A program made the position numbers and the translations under genes. DNA of 5,732 nucleotides from Dermatophilaceae bacterium (GTDB lineage: Bacteria; Actinomycetota; Actinomycetes; Actinomycetales; Dermatophilaceae). Shown in pieces: positions 1 to 5,732 of the stretch. The number at the start of each line of letters is the position of its first letter. Position 1 is the first letter of the stretch. The notes under the pieces are model-generated. The model saw only the letters and a list, made by a program, of their open reading frames with translations. It searched no databases and had not been told where the DNA came from. Where the stretch lies: positions 1-5,732 of the forward strand of contig JABFXB010000053.1 of the NCBI GenBank assembly GCA_013361975.1. The letters are read 5' to 3'.

Positions 1-609
1 GCCGGTGACCGAGGTCGCGCCACCACCGATGGTGTACGCGTCGCCCTCGGTCGTCGCGATGCGCAGCGACGGGGGCGCGTCCTCCTTGGACAGACGGTTG
101 GCCGCGTCGCGCAGGAAGAGGGCGACCACCTCGTCGGGCGCCTTGGCGAAGGTGAAGCCGGCGTCGAGGTCGACGTGGTGGAAGACGAGCTCGCGCAGCC
201 GCATGAAGGGGACCATCCCGACCGGGACGGGGAAGCCCCCCGGTGTGCGCTCCACGCGGACCTCGGCGTGCTCGGGCCGCAGCGCCGCGAGGCGTTCGGC
301 GAGGCGGGCGGCGGAGTCGCGGATGTCGGCGGCGTGCTCGTCGGCCGACCGGCGGGCGCCCGCGGCGATGTCGGCGTCGCGCGACTCCGGCGTGTCGTAC
401 ATCGTGCCGGGGGCTCCGGTCAGCGCGACGTCGCAGACGCGGGCGAGGGCGTCGGCGTTGCGGGCGAGGTGGGCGAGCACGTGACCTCGCGACCAGCCCT
501 CGCAGAGCGACGGAGCCAGCACCGCGTCGTTGCGGAACGAGGCGGCCGTCGCCACGACCCGCTCGGTCTCGGCCGCCACGAGGTCGGCGGTCACTTCGGC
601 GTGCTTCAT
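1..609 (-). CDS. Maleylpyruvate isomerase-family (MDMPI/DinB-like) mycothiol-dependent protein, 3'-truncated by the window
   Basis: The visible part is 203 residues, beginning MKHAEVTADLVAAETERV and running off the left edge without a stop. It matches the N-terminal four-helix (DinB-like) domain of mycothiol-dependent maleylpyruvate isomerases. The hallmark stretch EGWSRGHVLAHLARNADAL lies at about residues 37-55, and RELVFHHVDLDAG at about 139-151. By comparison with the Corynebacterium glutamicum enzyme (His52, Glu144, His148), the metal ligands would be His47, Glu140 and His144, all present. The last visible segment (about 182-203, ending GGGATSVTG) looks like the start of the smaller C-terminal domain. 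The family includes true isomerases of gentisate breakdown and many paralogues of unknown substrate. No ring-cleavage genes are visible here, so the reaction is not assignable. The ATG at 609 is supported by a purine-rich ribosome site and by a 4-bp ATGA overlap with the stop of the upstream glycoside hydrolase gene. That overlap suggests co-transcription and coupled translation. The family call is secure; the substrate is unknown. Confidence 0.88.
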   Translation of the reverse strand, partial: MKHAEVTADLVAAETERVVATAASFRNDAVLAPSLCEGWSRGHVLAHLARNADALARVCDVALTGAPGTMYDTPESRDADIAAGARRSADEHAADIRDSAARLAERLAALRPEHAEVRVERTPGGFPVPVGMVPFMRLRELVFHHVDLDAGFTFAKAPDEVVALFLRDAANRLSKEDAPPSLRIATTEGDAYTIGGGATSVTG

Positions 610-2456
610 ACCGTTGCCCTCCCGGGTTGCTTCTCGGTCGCACTGTCGGACGGTTCGCCCGTCGCCTTCTCGAGCGCCAGCGCTGCCCCGACGAGTGTCA
701 GGTGCGAGAACGCCTGGGGGAAGTTGCCCACCATGCGCTCGTTCACGGGGTCGTACTCCTCGGACAGCAGGCCCACGTCGTTGGTCAGGCCGACGAGCCG
801 CTCCATCAGCTCGTTCGCCTTGGCCGTCATACCCGCCTTCGCGTATGCCGTGACGAGCCAGAACGAGCACGCGAGGAAGGGGTGCTCGTCGCCGGGCAGC
901 CCGTCGACGTCGGTCTCGGTGCGGTAGCGCATGACGAGGCCGCCGCGCATCAGATCCTTCTCGACCGCCTCGATCGTGCCGAGCATGCGCGGGTCGTCGC
1001 CGTCGACGAAGCCGATCGCCGACAGGGTGAGCAGGGACGCGTCGACCTCGGTGGTGTCGTAGTGCTGGACGAAGGTGCCGCGCTCGGCGTCGAAGCCCTT
1101 GGTGAGCACCTCCTCACGCACCTGGTCGCGCAGCTCGCGCCACTCGTCGACCGGGCCCTCCACGCCGTGCCGCTCCACCGCGCGCACGGCCCGGTCGAAG
1201 GCGGCCCAGACCATGGCCCGCGAGTGGGTGAAGTGACGCAGCGGCCCGCGGATCTCCCAGAGCCCGTTGTCCGCCTCCTGCCAGTGCTTCGCCAGGTGGT
1301 TGACGAGGGCCCGCTGCAGGTGCCAGGAGTCGTCGTTGTCCTCGAGCCCGCGCGTCCGTGCGTGGTCGAGCGAGATCATCACCTCGCCGAGCACGTCGGT
1401 CTGGCGCTGGTCGACCGCCGCGTTGCCGACGCGCACGGGCGCCGAGCCGGCATACCCGGGCAGGTGGTGGAGCACCCGCTCGGGCAGGTCGCGCCCGCCG
1501 TCGACGCGGTACATGATCTGCATGTCCTCGGGGTCACCGGCGACGGCGCGCAGCAGCCACGCCCGCCAGAGCTCGGTCTCCTCGATGTAGCCGCAGCCGA
1601 GCAGCGCCTCGAGGGTCAGGGCCGCGTCGCGCAGCCAGCAGAACCGGTAGTCCCAGTTGCGCTCGCCGCCGAACTCCTCGGGCAGCGACGTCGTGGCCGC
1701 CGCCACGATGCCGCCGGTCGACTGGTGCGTCAGGCCACGGAGCACCAGCAGCGAACGGGTCACGGCGGAGGCATACGGCCCGGTGTAGTGGCTCTGGGCG
1801 GCGTACTGCTCGCTCAGCGCGATCGTCTCGGCGATGCGGGCGCGCACGCTGAGCGGCGGCGGGATCGGCTCGTGGCTGCGGAACCACGTCGTCGAGAAGG
1901 TCATGACGTCACCCTCGGAGACGTCGAACTCGTCGACGTGGTGGCCGTCCTGCGCGTGGGGGAGCCGCGCACCGCGCAGCACGAGCATGTCGGGCCCGGC
2001 GATGGCCGTGATGATCTCGTCGGTGCGACCCTCACGGTCGTCGGTGTGGCGAGCGACCCAGGGGCGGGTGCGTCCGTAGTTGAAGCGCACGATCCACTCG
2101 TGGACCATCCGCACGGTGCCCTCGAGCCCCTCGATGCGGCGCAGCACGTCGGAGCGGCCGTCACCGAGCGGCATGACGTCGGTCACCTTGACTCGTCCCG
2201 TCGGCGTCTCGTGGATGGTCTCGAGCACGAAGGAGTTGCCGACGTAGCGGCGGGTCGTGACTGCGTCCTCGTCGACCGGCGCGATGAGCCACCGGCCGTG
2301 TTCTGGCGTGCCGAGCAGCGCCGAGAAGCAGGCGCGCGAGTCGAAGCGGGGCAGGCACAGCCAGTCGATGGAGCCACGCCTGCTGACGAGGGCCGCCGTG
2401 CCCAGGTCGCCGAGCACCGCGTAGTCCTCGATGGGGGTCGGCACGTGCACGCTCAT
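606..2456 (-). CDS. Glycoside hydrolase family 15 protein (trehalase/glucoamylase-like)
   Basis: This is a complete 616-residue protein with no signal peptide, so it is probably cytoplasmic. The N-terminal part (about 1-215) is the beta-sandwich domain typical of bacterial GH15 and trehalase-like proteins; it opens with IEDYAVLGDLGTAALV and SIDWLCLPRFDS. The rest (about 225-595) is the (alpha/alpha)6 barrel, with the signature RNWDYRFCWLRDA at 266-278. GLWEIRG at 398-404 supplies Glu401, which aligns with the fungal glucoamylase general acid (WEE motif). LLSEEYDP at 563-570 supplies Glu566, which aligns with the general base in SEQYD. Both catalytic acids are present, so the enzyme should be active as an inverting exo-acting alpha-glucosidase. 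In actinobacteria close relatives include the mycobacterial trehalase, which splits trehalose to glucose, but related proteins are labelled glucoamylase. Sequence alone does not settle trehalose against maltodextrin. There is no Shine-Dalgarno sequence before the ATG, and a -10-like hexamer eight bases upstream suggests a leaderless message. The gene is divergent from uvrA and overlaps the following gene by ATGA. Confidence 0.93.
   Translation of the reverse strand: MSVHVPTPIEDYAVLGDLGTAALVSRRGSIDWLCLPRFDSRACFSALLGTPEHGRWLIAPVDEDAVTTRRYVGNSFVLETIHETPTGRVKVTDVMPLGDGRSDVLRRIEGLEGTVRMVHEWIVRFNYGRTRPWVARHTDDREGRTDEIITAIAGPDMLVLRGARLPHAQDGHHVDEFDVSEGDVMTFSTTWFRSHEPIPPPLSVRARIAETIALSEQYAAQSHYTGPYASAVTRSLLVLRGLTHQSTGGIVAAATTSLPEEFGGERNWDYRFCWLRDAALTLEALLGCGYIEETELWRAWLLRAVAGDPEDMQIMYRVDGGRDLPERVLHHLPGYAGSAPVRVGNAAVDQRQTDVLGEVMISLDHARTRGLEDNDDSWHLQRALVNHLAKHWQEADNGLWEIRGPLRHFTHSRAMVWAAFDRAVRAVERHGVEGPVDEWRELRDQVREEVLTKGFDAERGTFVQHYDTTEVDASLLTLSAIGFVDGDDPRMLGTIEAVEKDLMRGGLVMRYRTETDVDGLPGDEHPFLACSFWLVTAYAKAGMTAKANELMERLVGLTNDVGLLSEEYDPVNERMVGNFPQAFSHLTLVGAALALEKATGEPSDSATEKQPGRATV
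617..623 (-). promoter_or_regulatory. Ribosome binding site for the MDMPI-family gene
   Basis: Read on the minus strand, GGGAGGG lies seven bases before the ATG at 609, inside the last codons of the GH15 gene (its PGR residues). Together with the ATGA stop/start overlap at 606-609 it supports this start codon and coupled translation of the two genes. Confidence 0.75.
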
Positions 2457-2463
2457 GGGTGCG

Positions 2464-2469
2464 AGTATG
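2464..2469 (-). promoter_or_regulatory. Candidate -10 element of the GH15 operon (leaderless)
   Basis: On the minus strand the hexamer CATACT matches four of six positions of TATAAT. It ends seven bases before the ATG at 2456, so a transcript starting at the usual distance would begin on or next to the A of the start codon. No purine-rich ribosome site precedes the ATG, which fits a leaderless message. The -35 position 17 bp further upstream (TCACGA) is poor, so the promoter is weak, activator-dependent or misplaced. Confidence 0.4.
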
Positions 2470-2498
2470 CCGCTCGGCGGGGTCGTTCGTGAGAGGCG

Positions 2499-2527
2499 CC
2501 CTGCAGGGGTGGCCCGTCCGGCGCCGG
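2499..2527. repeat. Pair of perfect 10-bp palindromes in the divergent promoter region
   Basis: CCCTGCAGGG (2499-2508) and CCGGCGCCGG (2518-2527) are each fully self-complementary, and their centres are 19 bp apart, close to two helical turns. They lie between the two presumed promoters and could be operator half-sites or cruciform-prone DNA. The two sequences differ from each other, and in DNA this G+C-rich short palindromes arise by chance, so a binding site is only a possibility. Confidence 0.3.
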
Positions 2528-2542
2528 CCGCCGATACGGGGA

Positions 2543-2565
2543 CTGTCGGTGACCCGACTTAGCAT
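2543..2565 (+). promoter_or_regulatory. RecA-NDp/PafBC-type DNA-damage promoter of uvrA
   Basis: CTGTCGGTG (2543-2551), eight bases, then TAGCAT (2560-2565) matches the mycobacterial RecA-independent damage promoter consensus TTGTCRGTG-N8-TANNNT. Every defined position agrees except the first T, and the spacing is exact. In mycobacteria this class of promoter is activated by the WYL-domain heterodimer PafBC after DNA damage and controls many repair genes. The site lies directly in front of a repair gene. The -10 ends seven bases before the GTG at 2573, so transcription should begin at that codon. There is no TTGACA-like -35, as expected for this class. Dependence on PafBC in this organism is inferred from the motif. 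Confidence 0.75.
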
Positions 2566-2572
2566 GTTGCGC

Positions 2573-5728
<3,156 letters not shown>

Positions 5729-5732
5729 CACA

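Larger units (their letters stand above)
2457..2572. other. Divergent intergenic region between the GH15 gene and uvrA
   Basis: These 116 bp separate the two start codons and must hold the control elements for both directions. I see a strong damage-type promoter match facing uvrA, a weaker -10-like hexamer facing the GH15 gene, and two perfect 10-bp palindromes between them. I see no LexA-type SOS box, no terminator, and no Shine-Dalgarno sequence for either gene. A plus-strand reading frame stays open from a GTG at 2459 into uvrA. I treat it as non-coding because it precedes the predicted promoter and extends past the conserved start of UvrA. Confidence 0.8.

Noticed and set aside
243..2492. 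A 749-codon plus-strand frame opposite the GH15 and MDMPI-family genes
   Set aside because: It is an Arg/Ala/Gly/Val-rich shadow of two well-supported genes, open only because stop codons are rare at this G+C content.
2481..2492. Possible LexA (SOS) box around the GTTCG at 2484-2489
   Set aside because: Only one half-site is present; the required inverted GAAC partner at the right spacing is missing.
2459..2572. A 38-residue N-terminal extension of UvrA from the GTG at 2459
   Set aside because: The extension has no resemblance to UvrA N-termini, contains the predicted promoter, and has no ribosome site.

Overview
The window is about 70% or more G+C, with strong G/C bias at third codon positions. 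The genes resemble actinobacterial families: a UvrA with the actinobacterial CPxxH zinc-site variant, a mycothiol-dependent maleylpyruvate isomerase-like protein (mycothiol is actinobacterial), and a GH15 trehalase/glucoamylase-like enzyme. A member of Actinomycetota is likely. A placement near Intrasporangiaceae or related Micrococcales is only an impression.

Layout. The left part (1-2456) is a minus-strand two-gene unit. A complete 616-aa GH15 glycoside hydrolase (606-2456) is followed by a maleylpyruvate isomerase/DinB-fold protein (1-609) whose 3' end lies outside the window. The two genes overlap by 4 bp (ATGA) and are probably translationally coupled. The right part (2573-5728) is a complete plus-strand uvrA encoding the damage-recognition ATPase of nucleotide excision repair. 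It carries an unusual Thr/Lys/Arg-rich tail of about 95 residues. The uvrA stop codon overlaps the ATG of another gene by 4 bp, and only the first bases of that gene are visible (5725 onward).

The 116-bp divergent intergenic region (2457-2572) is the most informative non-coding part. Upstream of uvrA is a near-perfect match to the actinobacterial RecA-independent DNA-damage promoter (RecA-NDp, PafBC-dependent; TTGTCRGTG-N8-TANNNT). It is placed so that the transcript would start on the GTG at 2573, giving a leaderless uvrA mRNA. The GH15 gene has no Shine-Dalgarno sequence, and a weaker -10-like hexamer lies at the identical distance from its ATG, so it may also be leaderless. Two short perfect palindromes lie between the promoters.

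The window looks like ordinary chromosomal housekeeping DNA: a DNA-repair gene divergent from a sugar-hydrolase operon. I see no mobile element, CRISPR array, RNA gene or recognisably new system. The points worth following up are the damage-responsive leaderless promoter of uvrA and the repetitive basic C-terminal tail of UvrA.
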